From the NCBI GenBank assembly GCA_016716435.1, contig JADJWI010000008.1, positions 248,001-312,000 of the forward strand: a DNA stretch of 64,000 bases. Reading direction: 5' to 3'. The position numbers and the translations under genes were made by a program. Below are positions 10,440 through 19,801 of the stretch, piece by piece. The stretch comes from Acidobacteriota bacterium. Its GTDB lineage: Bacteria; Acidobacteriota; Blastocatellia; Pyrinomonadales; Pyrinomonadaceae. Position 1 is the first letter of the stretch, and every line of letters starts with the position of its first letter. Below the pieces are notes generated by a model. It was given only the letters and a program-made list of their open reading frames with translations, did not search any database and was not told the origin of the DNA.

Positions 10440-12410
10440 ATGTCAGATGAACTAATAGAACGTGTTTTCGGCCGCGAGGGCTTGATCGCTCGGTTTCATG
10501 AGAATTATGAATACCGCGAGGGTCAGGTCGAGATGGCCGCACACGTTGCGGACGCATTCCAGGCCCGGAAGCACCTCATGGTCGAAGCAGGAACCGGTAC
10601 CGGGAAAACGCTCGCCTACCTCGTGCCGGCGATCGCCGCGGCGGTCGGGCAAAAGACGCGGATCGTTATTTCAACGGGTACAAAGAACCTGCAAGAGCAG
10701 TTGATGGAAAAGGACATTCCTTTTCTCAAGAAAGTGCTCCCGACCAAGTTTACCGCCGCCTACATGAAAGGGCGGTCAAACTATGCCTGCCTTTATCGCA
10801 TCACGAAAGCCGAGGACCAGCCCGTGCTTGACGGCCTAGACCAGATCGACAATTTTCGCAAGATCGCCCGGTGGGTTAAGGAGACAGAAACGGGCGACCG
10901 ACGCGAACTCGTTGACCTGCCCGAAAATCTTCCTTTTTGGAACCGAATAAATGCTCGCGGGGAGATCTGCATCGGGCAAAAGTGTCCGGACTTTGAGCCT
11001 TGCTTTATCACCCGAATGCGAAACCGTGCGGAAGCCGCGGACATCATCGTGGTAAACCACCATCTCTTCTTCGCCGATCTAAGCGTCCGCGGAAATCAGT
11101 TTGGCAAAGTGATTCCGGATTATGGCGCGGTCATCTTTGACGAGGCCCATTTGATCGAGGACATCGCGTCGGATTACTTCGGTTCGCAGGTCTCGAATTT
11201 TCAGATCGACGAACTTGTGCGGGACATCGATGGATTGCCGATCCATGACCCGGTCGTAACGCGTGAGCTCACGAAGCTCGCTGCAAAGGTCTCGGGGCTT
11301 TCGGAGACCTTCTGGATGCGTTTTTCGCAGGCGAAGTTTGACGGGCGGTATCCGCTTTTGCCGGATGCGTTTGCTTACAGAAACAGCGTCGGCGGAACCG
11401 AGCCGACCGCGCTCGGCGAGGCCTACGAGGCCCTTGATAACGCTCTCAAGTCGCTTGAGAAAGAGACTGACGGATTTGCCGCGGATATGCCGGAGGCTGA
11501 GAGCCTGCTCAAACGAACCCGCCAAGCGAGGTTCGACCTCGAGTTCATCGCAACGCAAACCGAGCGTAATTTCGTTTACTGGATCGAGCGGCGCGGGAAG
11601 GGTATCTATCTCAGGGCATCGCCGGTGGACGTTTCAGAGCTTTTGCGAGAAAAGCTCTTCGAAAAAGTGGAGACCTGCATTCTCACTTCTGCGACGCTTT
11701 CGAGCGGCGGTTCGTTCAATTTTATTCGCGAACGGCTCGGGCTTGATACCGCAAAGACTAACGCCTTCACTGCCCCGTCTTCGTTTGACCATGAGCGGCA
11801 GGCGGTACTGTATCTGCCGAAGGCGATGCCCGACCCGCGTTCGAACGAATTTACGCAGCTCGCGGCGGGTGAGATCGTTAAGATCCTGCAGGTGACGAAT
11901 GGGCACGCGTTCGTGCTTTGCACCAGCAACTTTTCGATGAACGCTTTGTATGAGCTGGTTTCGTCGCGTGTGAATTTTCCTTGCTTCGTGCAGGGCTCGA
12001 TGTCGAAGGCCGGAATTCTGGACCGCTTCCGGACGACGAAGAGCGCGGTGCTCTTTGCGACGACCAGTTTCTGGCAGGGGGTTGACGTACAGGGCGATCA
12101 GCTTTCGTGTGTGATCATCGACAAGCTGCCGTTTGCCGTCCCGAGCGACCCGATCGTCGCGGCGAGGTCGAGGTTCATCGATGACCAAGGTGGCCGGTCG
12201 TTTATCGACTACAGCGTGCCGCAGGCCGTCATCACCCTAAAGCAGGGAATCGGCCGCCTCATCCGCAGCCGAACCGACCGCGGCATCATCGCCATCCTCG
12301 ACCCCCGGCTCCGCACAAAACCCTACGGCCGCCAGTTCCTAGAAAGCCTCCCGCGAATGCGAATAGTCTCCGACTCGGAACAGATCAGAGAGGTTCTCAC
12401 GTCGCTTTAA
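10440..12410 (+). CDS. dinG: DinG/XPD-family ATP-dependent DNA helicase
   Basis: 656 codons. Walker A GTGTGKT is at residues 51-57 and DEAH at 234-237. Between them lies a four-cysteine set (YACLYR, then EICIGQKC and EPCF) typical of the Fe-S cluster of the Rad3/XPD/DinG superfamily. The C-terminal helicase motif QGIGRLIRS is present. These enzymes unwind DNA 5' to 3' and act on R-loops, G-quadruplexes and damaged forks. The length fits the YoaA/DinG group without an exonuclease domain. It is divergently placed from the M36 array, with 194 bases between starts. It could equally be called YoaA-like. Confidence 0.9.
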   Translation: MSDELIERVFGREGLIARFHENYEYREGQVEMAAHVADAFQARKHLMVEAGTGTGKTLAYLVPAIAAAVGQKTRIVISTGTKNLQEQLMEKDIPFLKKVLPTKFTAAYMKGRSNYACLYRITKAEDQPVLDGLDQIDNFRKIARWVKETETGDRRELVDLPENLPFWNRINARGEICIGQKCPDFEPCFITRMRNRAEAADIIVVNHHLFFADLSVRGNQFGKVIPDYGAVIFDEAHLIEDIASDYFGSQVSNFQIDELVRDIDGLPIHDPVVTRELTKLAAKVSGLSETFWMRFSQAKFDGRYPLLPDAFAYRNSVGGTEPTALGEAYEALDNALKSLEKETDGFAADMPEAESLLKRTRQARFDLEFIATQTERNFVYWIERRGKGIYLRASPVDVSELLREKLFEKVETCILTSATLSSGGSFNFIRERLGLDTAKTNAFTAPSSFDHERQAVLYLPKAMPDPRSNEFTQLAAGEIVKILQVTNGHAFVLCTSNFSMNALYELVSSRVNFPCFVQGSMSKAGILDRFRTTKSAVLFATTSFWQGVDVQGDQLSCVIIDKLPFAVPSDPIVAARSRFIDDQGGRSFIDYSVPQAVITLKQGIGRLIRSRTDRGIIAILDPRLRTKPYGRQFLESLPRMRIVSDSEQIREVLTSL

Positions 12411-12522
12411 ACAAAAAAAGGACCGCCGAAGGGCAGGCCAATTTAGTTCCGATATCTCAGATCATCAGTTTTCGGCGAGAGGCGTGGTGAAAGTCGTGAC
12501 CCATTTGGGTCATAAATTCCAT

Positions 12523-13683
12523 TTATCTTTTTTCATTCTGCTCGAACCGCACGCCGGCGAGGCCTAGGACGAACTTAACAAGATTTGCCTGACGGTGCGT
12601 GCCGGTCTTTTGCAAGGCTCGTTTTAGATGGGTCCGCACCGTGTGCCGGCTAAGCTGAAGAAGGTCGCTGACGTCGTTAACGGCCAGCCCATCTGCAAGC
12701 AGCACGGAGATCTCGGCCTCGCGTTTCGTCATACCGTAAACGACCATTAGGTCCTCATTGAGCGAGGGAAGCGGTCGGGTCGGGTCGCTGATGAACATCG
12801 TGGCGTATTGTTGTTTTTGCCAGGTGTTCGTAGCTGCTTCAACCTGCGGCGAGACGAGAACCGCTACGGACCGGTCTGAAAGCCGCGTTCGTAAGTTGAT
12901 GACACCGCCGATCCCACCGACTGCCATTTCCGGAAAGTTGGTCACTCCTTCGATCAAAGTGCGGAGTTCGCTAGTTCTTTCAGTCCGACTGAAGGTAATT
13001 AGGCCGCTTCCACCGAGAGTGAAAACTCCGTCCTCGTCAAAGTATGGCTCGGCCGCATCGTTTCGGTGATAAAGCTTTCCCGCTGAGTCTGCGATGACAA
13101 TTGGCTGTGCGAGTTTGTCGAGCGACGTTGTCAGCATGCGTTCCCGCTCGATCGTGCCAGCGATCTCGATAGAGATGCTCATTGCCCTCTGAAGATGCGG
13201 AGTCAGTATCTTTAGAGCTTCGAGGTCTTCGTCTGAAAAAGGCCGCATTGTCTCGGGCCGTGTGAATGTAATACCTGCGGCCGCGTCGCCGGTTTCGATG
13301 AGGCAAACATGGGCTACATGGAAAATGCCCATTCGGCGAAAGTGCTCGCGATAGAACTCGTGTTCCCGATATTCGGCGTCTGAGATAACGTTGGAGCGCA
13401 GGAAGATCTGGCCCGGCCGGAGCCTTGCGATCTCGTTCTTATAAGGCATCAGCTCGAAGTATTTCGAGTTGAAATCCTCGATGAATCCAGCTTCATTCGT
13501 ATCGGCCAAGACATCGAAGCGTCCTTGCCGTCGACGAAAGAAATGAAGGCTTCCAGGGCCGGATGAGAGCATTCGGCTAAGCTCGCGATAGCATGTTTCC
13601 CAACCGTCGGGGCGGTGCATCGAGACGCTCTCGTAAATTCCGCCGATCATGCGTTCAATATTGTTCTGTTCGATCCTGGACAT
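12523..13683 (-). CDS. LuxR-type helix-turn-helix transcriptional regulator
   Basis: 386 codons. The C-terminal 60 residues form a LuxR/GerE helix-turn-helix: MTKREAEISVLLADG, then DLLQLSRHTVRTHLKRALQK. The N-terminal 300 residues look like GAF/PAS-like sensory folds, with no receiver domain and no autoinducer-binding motif that I recognise. It is divergent from the MscS gene across a 308-base spacer that contains a hairpin. Its target is unknown; autoregulation and control of the mechanosensitive channel are possible from position only. Confidence 0.85.
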   Translation of the reverse strand: MSRIEQNNIERMIGGIYESVSMHRPDGWETCYRELSRMLSSGPGSLHFFRRRQGRFDVLADTNEAGFIEDFNSKYFELMPYKNEIARLRPGQIFLRSNVISDAEYREHEFYREHFRRMGIFHVAHVCLIETGDAAAGITFTRPETMRPFSDEDLEALKILTPHLQRAMSISIEIAGTIERERMLTTSLDKLAQPIVIADSAGKLYHRNDAAEPYFDEDGVFTLGGSGLITFSRTERTSELRTLIEGVTNFPEMAVGGIGGVINLRTRLSDRSVAVLVSPQVEAATNTWQKQQYATMFISDPTRPLPSLNEDLMVVYGMTKREAEISVLLADGLAVNDVSDLLQLSRHTVRTHLKRALQKTGTHRQANLVKFVLGLAGVRFEQNEKR

Positions 13684-13810
13684 ATGTTACTGCAACACCA
13701 GGTGTATATGACTCACCAGTCGAAACTACGAGTAAGCGGCAAGGCATTAGGTTTTGGCGTCGGGACGTGCAGGTCGATCCGAACCGAACGCACTCGTTGA
13801 TCGAGCGTTC

Positions 13811-13850
13811 AATTTTTTGCCCGACGGACGGGCAAAACTACTGAAAAATT
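13811..13850. promoter_or_regulatory. inverted repeat in the LuxR/MscS divergent spacer
   Basis: Perfect 9-bp arms TTTTGCCCG (13815-13823) and CGGGCAAAA (13829-13837) with a 5-base loop, nested in outer arms AATTTTT/AAAAATT. It lies between two divergent starts rather than after a gene. It could be an operator or a transcript attenuator; terminator function for antisense RNA cannot be excluded. Confidence 0.45.
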
Positions 13851-13949
13851 GAGTTTGGAAATACAGTCCTTAGGGAAGACGGATTCACCGGAAGCCTTTT
13901 GCATAGTTTTTTCGAGAAAAATGCAAAAAAAATCTAAAGAAGATGGAAT

Positions 13950-13978
13950 TTCACCATTAAGCCAATATTTTCTATACT
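13950..13978 (+). promoter_or_regulatory. candidate sigma-70-like promoter of the MscS gene
   Basis: TTCACC (13950-13955) and TATACT (13973-13978) are separated by 17 bases, close to the TTGACA/TATAAT consensus. The predicted transcript start is only a few bases before the ATG at 13992, so the leader would be very short. Confidence 0.4.
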
Positions 13979-13991
13979 TTAGAAAGATCCA

Positions 13992-16505
13992 ATGATTACC
14001 AAGCCCTCTCAAATCTGCAGCCTTTTAGCGTTGTCTTTCATTTTGGCAGTAATTCTGTCCGTTGGGCCCGGCGTCATGGCGCAGTCGAATTCTGGTGGGA
14101 ACGCGAACTCGAACTCGAACTCTTCTCCATCATCAAGCCCTTCGCCCGTTGCAACGCCGATACCGCTGACGGCGGTCGTTGCGGAAGCCGAAACTGCGGC
14201 CGCTGCGGTGCGCGAGGCGACGACGTATGTCGCCGCACGAAACGTTTCGAGCGTGGTGAGTGAGGGGATCGAGCAAAAGCCGGCCGAGATCGCAAAGCTC
14301 CGGGCAGAGGCTGAAAAGGCGCTTGGCCAAACGCCGACGATCGAAGAACTAAGGGCGGTCGAAAGGCAATGGAATGATCAGGCAGCTAGGCTCCGCGGTT
14401 GGAAGACCGGCCTTCAATCGCAGATACGGGAAGTCGATGGAAAGATCGCCGAGCTCAAGCAGATCAAAAGCGTTTGGCAGCGTTCGATAGAGGCATTTGA
14501 CGCACCCGGCGAGGACACGAACGCCACTGCCGCGGATCCCAACGCAGTCCCTCCCGAGGTTCGCCGACGAGCGGCCGAGGCCCTTGCTTCGATCGAGTCC
14601 GCCGAAAAAGTCGCCGAAGAAAAGCGTGCCGAGCTTCTCACAGTCGAGTCCGAGATCTCGAATTTGCAGAGCTCGATAGATGAGCAGCTTGCTGAAGTGA
14701 AAAGCCGACGAGAGGCTGCTTTTAGCGGCATTCTTATTGCCAATGAGGCTCCGTTTTGGGCGGCAGATTGGAAAGCGATGTCGTGGAGCTTTCTCGTCAC
14801 TGGAATCTCGAGTTCACTCTCAGCACAGTGGACGACTCTAGTCACGTATACGAAAAATAATCCGGGACGATTTGCGGTTCACGGGTTTCTTTTTGTCCTG
14901 CTAGGGGCAGCATTTTTTTGGGCCCGCAAGCGGTTCGTTCCGATCGTTGAGGAAGAGCCGAAGCTCGAGCGTGTCGCGGCATTCTTTCAGTTCCCGATCG
15001 GTTCGGCGGTGGTCCTTTCGGTGATCTTATCTGCGTTCATTTATCAGGATTCGCCGCGGCTGCTCAATGCGTTTCTTGGTATTGCGGCGATAGGATTCGG
15101 TGTATTTGTGCTTCGAAAGCTGGTTGCTCCGCCTATTGACCTGCTTCTTTATTCCATTCTCGGCCTTTATTTTCTCGACCGGATGCGTGAGATCGTTCAA
15201 GAGCTCCCGCTAACCTCGCGATTGCTTTTTACCTTTGAGGTCTTAGCGGCGTCGATCTTCCTGATATGGTTCTATCGCTCACGCCGGGTTGCCGCGAAGA
15301 TGGCTGCGGGCGACGTTGCTATTTATCAGAGGGTCCATCGCGTGCTGCCGTTCGTTGTTGGCATTTTAGTTATCTCGCTTGCCGCGAACGTGCTTGGACT
15401 TGTCGATCTTTCGCTTTTGCTTGGCGGGACGGTGCTGCGTTCTTCGTATCTCGCACTCGTGCTTTACACAGCCGCTCAGATCATAAATAGTATCATCGCG
15501 TTCGCCTTGCGGGTGGAGCCCTTTACCCGACTCAATGCGGTCCGGACAAGCCGCAGCCTGATCCGCGCGAACATCATGCGGGCTGTGAACTGGGCCGCGG
15601 CGATCATTTGGTTGCTCGCTGTGCTCCGGATGCTTGCGATACAGGACAGCGTTTTCGGGGCGATATCTGCCGTATGGAATGCCGGGTTTGCCGTTGGGGC
15701 GTTGAACATCACGGTCGGTGACGTCGTGGCTTTTGCGATCGCGATCTGGCTTGCGTTCCTGGCCTCTCGGCTGTTGCGGTTTTTGCTGGAGGAGGACGTT
15801 TACCCGCGGATGGACCTCGGTGGCGGCGTTTCATACGCCATTTCGAGCGTTTTTCATTACGTGATCCTCGTCGGCGGCTTTGTTTTTGCGATCCTGGCGG
15901 TCGGTTTTGAGTTTTCGCAATTCGCATTCATTGCAGGAGCGATCGGTGTCGGCATCGGCTTCGGCATGCAGACGATCGTTAACAACTTCGTCAGCGGACT
16001 GATACTTCTTTTCGAGCGGCCGGTGAAGGTTGGCGACTCGGTGCAGATCGGTGCACACGTCGGGACGCTCAAAAGCATCGGGCTGAGGGCGAGTGTCGTA
16101 CGCAAGGTCGACGGTTCAGACGTGATAGTCCCAAATAGCCAACTTATCTCGGAAGAGGTGATCAATTGGACGCTCTCCGATGACAAGAGGCGGATCGACA
16201 TCCCGTTCGGTGTGGCCTACGGCACTGATGCGAGGCGTGTTATTGATCTGATAACACCTATTGTAGCCGGGCGTGAAGGTGTTTTGTCGGAACCATCGCC
16301 ACAGACGCTTTTCATCGGACTTGGTGAGAGCTCCCTGGACTTCGAACTCCGCTTCTGGACCATCGACCCCGACGGCTGGGTCCGACTCCGAAGCGAAATG
16401 GTCGGCGAAATATACAAAACGCTCAACGAAGCCGGTATCGAGATACCCTTTCCGCAGCGTGACATCAATATTAAGGGGCAAAGTGCCCGAGAAGAAAGTA
16501 TATGA
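13992..16505 (+). CDS. MscS-family mechanosensitive ion channel, large (MscK-like)
   Basis: 837 codons. A signal-like N-terminus (about 1-31) and a low-complexity NSNSNSSPSSSPSP linker are followed by an Ala/Glu-rich coiled-coil periplasmic region (about 60-250). A series of transmembrane helices (about 290-600) and the MscS core come next: GAIGVGIGFGMQTIVNNFVSG, RPVKVGDSVQIG and NSQLISEEVINWTL. This is the conserved pore helix and beta domain. Such channels release osmolytes on hypo-osmotic shock in the inner membrane. The size and long periplasmic domain resemble MscK/YbdG-type relatives rather than the 280-residue MscS. The stop overlaps the queD start in ATGA. Confidence 0.9.
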   Translation: MITKPSQICSLLALSFILAVILSVGPGVMAQSNSGGNANSNSNSSPSSSPSPVATPIPLTAVVAEAETAAAAVREATTYVAARNVSSVVSEGIEQKPAEIAKLRAEAEKALGQTPTIEELRAVERQWNDQAARLRGWKTGLQSQIREVDGKIAELKQIKSVWQRSIEAFDAPGEDTNATAADPNAVPPEVRRRAAEALASIESAEKVAEEKRAELLTVESEISNLQSSIDEQLAEVKSRREAAFSGILIANEAPFWAADWKAMSWSFLVTGISSSLSAQWTTLVTYTKNNPGRFAVHGFLFVLLGAAFFWARKRFVPIVEEEPKLERVAAFFQFPIGSAVVLSVILSAFIYQDSPRLLNAFLGIAAIGFGVFVLRKLVAPPIDLLLYSILGLYFLDRMREIVQELPLTSRLLFTFEVLAASIFLIWFYRSRRVAAKMAAGDVAIYQRVHRVLPFVVGILVISLAANVLGLVDLSLLLGGTVLRSSYLALVLYTAAQIINSIIAFALRVEPFTRLNAVRTSRSLIRANIMRAVNWAAAIIWLLAVLRMLAIQDSVFGAISAVWNAGFAVGALNITVGDVVAFAIAIWLAFLASRLLRFLLEEDVYPRMDLGGGVSYAISSVFHYVILVGGFVFAILAVGFEFSQFAFIAGAIGVGIGFGMQTIVNNFVSGLILLFERPVKVGDSVQIGAHVGTLKSIGLRASVVRKVDGSDVIVPNSQLISEEVINWTLSDDKRRIDIPFGVAYGTDARRVIDLITPIVAGREGVLSEPSPQTLFIGLGESSLDFELRFWTIDPDGWVRLRSEMVGEIYKTLNEAGIEIPFPQRDINIKGQSAREESI

Positions 16506-16894
16506 GCAGCTACTTTGAAGTAATGATCGAGCGGGATTTTTCGTCGGCTCATCAGTTGCGCGGGTATAAGGGGAAGTGCGAGAACCTGCACGGGCATAAC
16601 TACAAGGTGGAGATCTATGCCCGAGGCGAGGAGCTGAACAACATCGGGCTGCTGATCGATTTCGGTGACCTGAAAAAGGCGGCGGACGAGATAACGCGTT
16701 ACCTCGATCACCGAAACCTGAATGAACTCCCGCCTTTTGACGAAGAACTGAACCCCTCAGCCGAGAACATCGCCCGCTATTTTGTGGAATATCTAAACTC
16801 CCGCGTTGGCGACGACCGTGTGAAGGTCTACAAGGTCCGCTGCTATGAAACACCGACAAGCGTCGCTACTTATGTAGCGAGCAGTTGGCTGTGA
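16502..16894 (+). CDS. queD: 6-carboxy-5,6,7,8-tetrahydropterin synthase (QueD)
   Basis: 130 codons, the usual QueD size. Zinc and catalytic residues are visible in FSSAHQL (His), then CENLHGHNYKVE with Cys and the HGH pair. The family converts 7,8-dihydroneopterin triphosphate to carboxytetrahydropterin in queuosine/preQ1 synthesis. The Cys-x3-HGH form favours QueD over eukaryotic-type PTP synthase. Its start overlaps the MscS stop by four bases, so it is probably translationally coupled. No other queuosine genes are in view. Confidence 0.9.
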   Translation: MSSYFEVMIERDFSSAHQLRGYKGKCENLHGHNYKVEIYARGEELNNIGLLIDFGDLKKAADEITRYLDHRNLNELPPFDEELNPSAENIARYFVEYLNSRVGDDRVKVYKVRCYETPTSVATYVASSWL

Positions 16895-16912
16895 GCCGTT
16901 CGGGATTGGGGT

Positions 16913-17443
16913 TTAGAGGGGGATTTCCAGGACGTCGTTGATGCCGACCGAATCGCCGTAGGGGAAGGTGATCGTGCCGACCTTGCGGAAGCCGTGTTTG
17001 CGGTAAAAGCTCTGGCCGCGTTGATTTTCTTGCCAGACGCCGAGCCAGAGCGTGTCGAACCCCTCGCTTTTGGCCAGGCTGCGACAATGGTCGAGCAATG
17101 CAAGGCCGACGCCCGTTCCCCAAACGCGTTCGACGGTGTAGATTCGTTTGAGTTCGATCGGCCGCACGCCGGTAACGCCGTCCTCTCTTGCGTCCCGTAC
17201 TAACTTTGCATAGCCGACCGCCTTCTCGCCGCGATAGGCGATGAGGAAGGTCACCGCCGGGTCGGCAAGCTCACTCGCGACCTTTTCGACGGCAAAGGTC
17301 TCCACAACATAATTCGCAAGGTCGCCGGCTGCATCTTGCTCAAAATATGCCTCATAGAAAGTCACGACGCCGAGCATCGCAAGGACCTTTGCGTCAGCGA
17401 TGCGTGCACGACGTATTTCGCAATTTGCGGAAGTTTCCGACAT
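16913..17443 (-). CDS. GNAT-family N-acetyltransferase
   Basis: 176 codons from the ATG at 17443 (MSETSANCEIRRARIAD). A longer frame reaching 17539 begins MRSEVRILSPRP, which is the tRNA gene read as protein, so the inner start was chosen. The central part has GNAT features: AVGYAKLVRD, RIYTVERVWGTGVGLALLDHC (the acetyl-CoA pyrophosphate loop, R/Q-x-x-G-x-G/A type) and FYRKHGFRKVG. It transfers an acetyl group to an unknown amine, possibly a ribosomal protein or small molecule. It is convergent with queD. Confidence 0.85.
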   Translation of the reverse strand: MSETSANCEIRRARIADAKVLAMLGVVTFYEAYFEQDAAGDLANYVVETFAVEKVASELADPAVTFLIAYRGEKAVGYAKLVRDAREDGVTGVRPIELKRIYTVERVWGTGVGLALLDHCRSLAKSEGFDTLWLGVWQENQRGQSFYRKHGFRKVGTITFPYGDSVGINDVLEIPL

Positions 17444-17466
17444 AACAAGCTTCGCGATCGGCCAAT

Positions 17467-17492
17467 AAAAAAAGGACCGCTTGAGGCGATCC
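17467..17492 (-). terminator. terminator of tRNA-Pro
   Basis: On the minus strand, the stem GGATCGC/GCGGTCC (one G-U pair) with a 5-base loop is followed by seven T. It begins 11 bases after the CCA end of the tRNA. Confidence 0.85.
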
Positions 17493-17502
17493 TTCTTTGA
17501 AA

Positions 17503-17580
<78 letters not shown>

Positions 17581-17646
17581 AAGTCGATTCGCTCAAGGTT
17601 GAGCGAAGAGACAGTCTATGAAAGAAGATGGCCAGTGTCAATGTTC

Positions 17647-18249
17647 CTAGCGAAGGAAGACGCGCACGACCGCGAATCCGCCGATCAAAAAGATCAGGAA
17701 GACGAATGTGAGTATCTCAAAATACTTGTCGATGAACTTCTTGATCGGGGCTCCAAAGAAATAGAAAAGGCCCGCGACAAGAAAAAAGCGAGCCGAACGG
17801 CCGATGATCGAAGCGCCGATGAGTGTCCAGATCGACACCTCGAAGGTGCCGGCGGCAATAGTGAACACCTTGTATGGGATGGGCGTAAATCCGGCGGCAA
17901 GGATGGCCCAGAATGCATGCTCGTTATAAAGCTGCTGAACCTGAGCATAATGGCCCATGGCTCCGTAGAATTGGAGGATCGGCTGGCCGAGAGTTTCGAA
18001 GAACGCCCAACCGATGAAGTAGCCGAAAACGCCGCCGAGCACAGAGCCGGCCGAGCAGATGAGTGCATAGCGGAGTGCCTTGGCCGGTACCGAGACCGCC
18101 ATCGCAATAAGCAAAACATCCGGCGGGATCGGGAAGAACGACGACTCGGTAAATGCGATGATGAACAGAGCCCAGGCGGCGTGCGGCTTTTCCGCATAGC
18201 TCTCGACCCATGCCTTAAGGCGGCGGAGATATTCGAATATCTTTCTCAT
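17647..18249 (-). CDS. DedA/YqaA-like membrane protein (VTT domain)
   Basis: 200 codons. The protein has an amphipathic start, a segment with ESSFFPIPPDVLLIAMAV, the conserved GGVFGYFIGW motif and two further hydrophobic helices near the C-terminus. These features match the SNARE-associated/VTT family (YqaA branch). DedA relatives are thought to act in lipid or undecaprenyl-phosphate flipping. It lies downstream of pcm on the same strand, with 49 bases between them. The substrate cannot be told from sequence. Confidence 0.85.
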   Translation of the reverse strand: MRKIFEYLRRLKAWVESYAEKPHAAWALFIIAFTESSFFPIPPDVLLIAMAVSVPAKALRYALICSAGSVLGGVFGYFIGWAFFETLGQPILQFYGAMGHYAQVQQLYNEHAFWAILAAGFTPIPYKVFTIAAGTFEVSIWTLIGASIIGRSARFFLVAGLFYFFGAPIKKFIDKYFEILTFVFLIFLIGGFAVVRVFLR

Positions 18250-18297
18250 GAGTAAAATTAGCCGGGCATTGTTTGCAGTGCCAAGGTCTAATGAAAA

Positions 18298-18960
18298 TCA
18301 AACACTGCTGCGGGCTTCCTTCCAGCCGTGTTCGCCGATCAGCGGAACGAACGCACACGGGCCTGCATCTTCTGTTTCGAACCCCTTTGCGGTCCGAGTG
18401 ACGCGGACGAGCCGCTGTGACTTTTGCGTCTCACCGATCGGTATGACCAGGCGTCCGCCGACCTCAAGCTGATCAAGCAGCGGCTGCGGAAGTTCCGGGC
18501 CGCCGGCGGCGACTAGTATCGCATCGAACGGTGCATACACTCGCCAGCCCTCAGTGCCGTCTCCGCACCTGACCGAAACATTCCGGATGCCAAGGCGGCG
18601 GACCATCTGCTTCAGGCCGTCGGCGAGTTCCGGAACACGTTCGACCGTAAACACTTTCCGTGCAAGCCTCGCGAGTATCGCGGTCTGGTAGCCGGAGCCA
18701 CCGCCGATCTCGAGAACTCGCTCGGTCCCGGCGAGATGCAAAAGTTCTGTCATCCTGGCGACGATGAACGGCTGCGAGATCGTTTGCTTTGCGGCGATCG
18801 GAAGGGCGTTGTCTTTATAAGCCTGCGATCGTAACGCCTCCGGGACAAAAAGATGCCGTGGCACCGTGTTCATTGCATCGAGCACACGCTCGTCCTCGAT
18901 CCGGTAGTGATTCCGGAGATGCTCGGCCATTCGCTTACGCGGAATCGCAAACTCGTCCAT
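18298..18960 (-). CDS. pcm: protein-L-isoaspartate O-methyltransferase
   Basis: 220 codons. The SAM-binding motif VLEIGGGSGYQTAILARL and family blocks RHLFVPE, ALPIAAKQTISQPFIVA and DAILVAAGGPELPQPLLDQL are present. The enzyme methylates isoaspartyl residues in aged proteins so that they can revert to aspartate. It starts 10 bases after the surE stop, an arrangement seen in many bacteria (surE-pcm), which supports a stress-survival operon. Confidence 0.95.
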   Translation of the reverse strand: MDEFAIPRKRMAEHLRNHYRIEDERVLDAMNTVPRHLFVPEALRSQAYKDNALPIAAKQTISQPFIVARMTELLHLAGTERVLEIGGGSGYQTAILARLARKVFTVERVPELADGLKQMVRRLGIRNVSVRCGDGTEGWRVYAPFDAILVAAGGPELPQPLLDQLEVGGRLVIPIGETQKSQRLVRVTRTAKGFETEDAGPCAFVPLIGEHGWKEARSSV

Positions 18961-18970
18961 TGTTTTTGGA

Positions 18971-19720
18971 TCAGCTTTCCCAGTTCCTGATCTCTTCGAT
19001 TGCCAAATGATTCGTCAGGTCGCTCCGCATCGGCGTGATCGAAACGAACCCCTTGTCTATCGCCTCAAAATCGGTGCCGCCTTCGGCCCGGAAGCCGTCG
19101 CGGACCTCGCCGATCCAATAATAAAGCTTGCCACGCGGATCGATGTGTTCGCTGATGACCGGCCTCGCAGTTTTGAAGCCCTGCTTGGTCACCCGATAAC
19201 CTTTCGCAAAGCCCTTTGGAATATTTACATTGAGCAGTGTGCCGGAAGGCAAGCCTTCCGCTAGTGCCCGGATCGTCACCTCTCGAGCGACTCGTACCGA
19301 CTCGGTAAAGTCCCAGGTTCTGTTGGCGACCAAGCTGAATGCAACTCCGGGAACACCTAGGATCGTTGCCTCCATTGCACCGGCAACCGTACCGGAATAT
19401 GTGGCGTCGTCGCCGAGATTGGCACCATGGTTTATGCCCGAAGCACAGATGTCCGGGCGAATGTCGGGTGCAAGGATCTGATTTAGGGCAAGGGTCACGC
19501 AATCGGTGGGCGTGCCGTCAACGGTCCAATGCCGTTCGTCGATCTGGCGTATACGCAGCGGCCGGGCAAGCGTAAGGCTATGAGACGCTCCGCTCATCTC
19601 CGTTTCCGGAGCAACGACGTACACCTCACCGATGTCGCGAAGTCCCTCCTCAAGGGCCGCAATGCCCTCGGAGTGGATGCCGTCATCGTTGGTGATAAGA
19701 ATATTAGGCTTTCGGCCCAT
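18971..19720 (-). CDS. surE: 5'/3'-nucleotidase SurE
   Basis: 249 codons. NILITNDDG (metal-binding NDDG at residues 11-14), the SGASHSLT loop, GTPTDCV and SGINHGANLGDDATYSGTV are hallmarks of SurE. The enzyme removes phosphate from nucleoside monophosphates in a metal-dependent way. It is first in a two- or three-gene run with pcm and perhaps the DedA-like gene. The length is normal. Confidence 0.95.
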   Translation of the reverse strand: MGRKPNILITNDDGIHSEGIAALEEGLRDIGEVYVVAPETEMSGASHSLTLARPLRIRQIDERHWTVDGTPTDCVTLALNQILAPDIRPDICASGINHGANLGDDATYSGTVAGAMEATILGVPGVAFSLVANRTWDFTESVRVAREVTIRALAEGLPSGTLLNVNIPKGFAKGYRVTKQGFKTARPVISEHIDPRGKLYYWIGEVRDGFRAEGGTDFEAIDKGFVSITPMRSDLTNHLAIEEIRNWES

Positions 19721-19741
19721 TTTCGATGATTTAAAAGTAAA

Positions 19742-19785
19742 AGGTGAAAAAGTGACGATCTACTAAAGCTGTCACTTTTTCACCT
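19742..19785 (-). terminator. long hairpin after rpsU
   Basis: Perfect 15-bp arms AGGTGAAAAAGTGAC (19742-19756) and its complement (19771-19785), with a 14-base loop, lie 16 bases beyond the rpsU stop. Reading on the minus strand it is followed by a T-rich tail. The arm sequence resembles the gtgaaaagg tandem repeats at 51171-51260, so it may be a repeat-derived terminator. Confidence 0.65.
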
Positions 19786-19801
19786 CTGAAACCTCAAAAG
19801 C

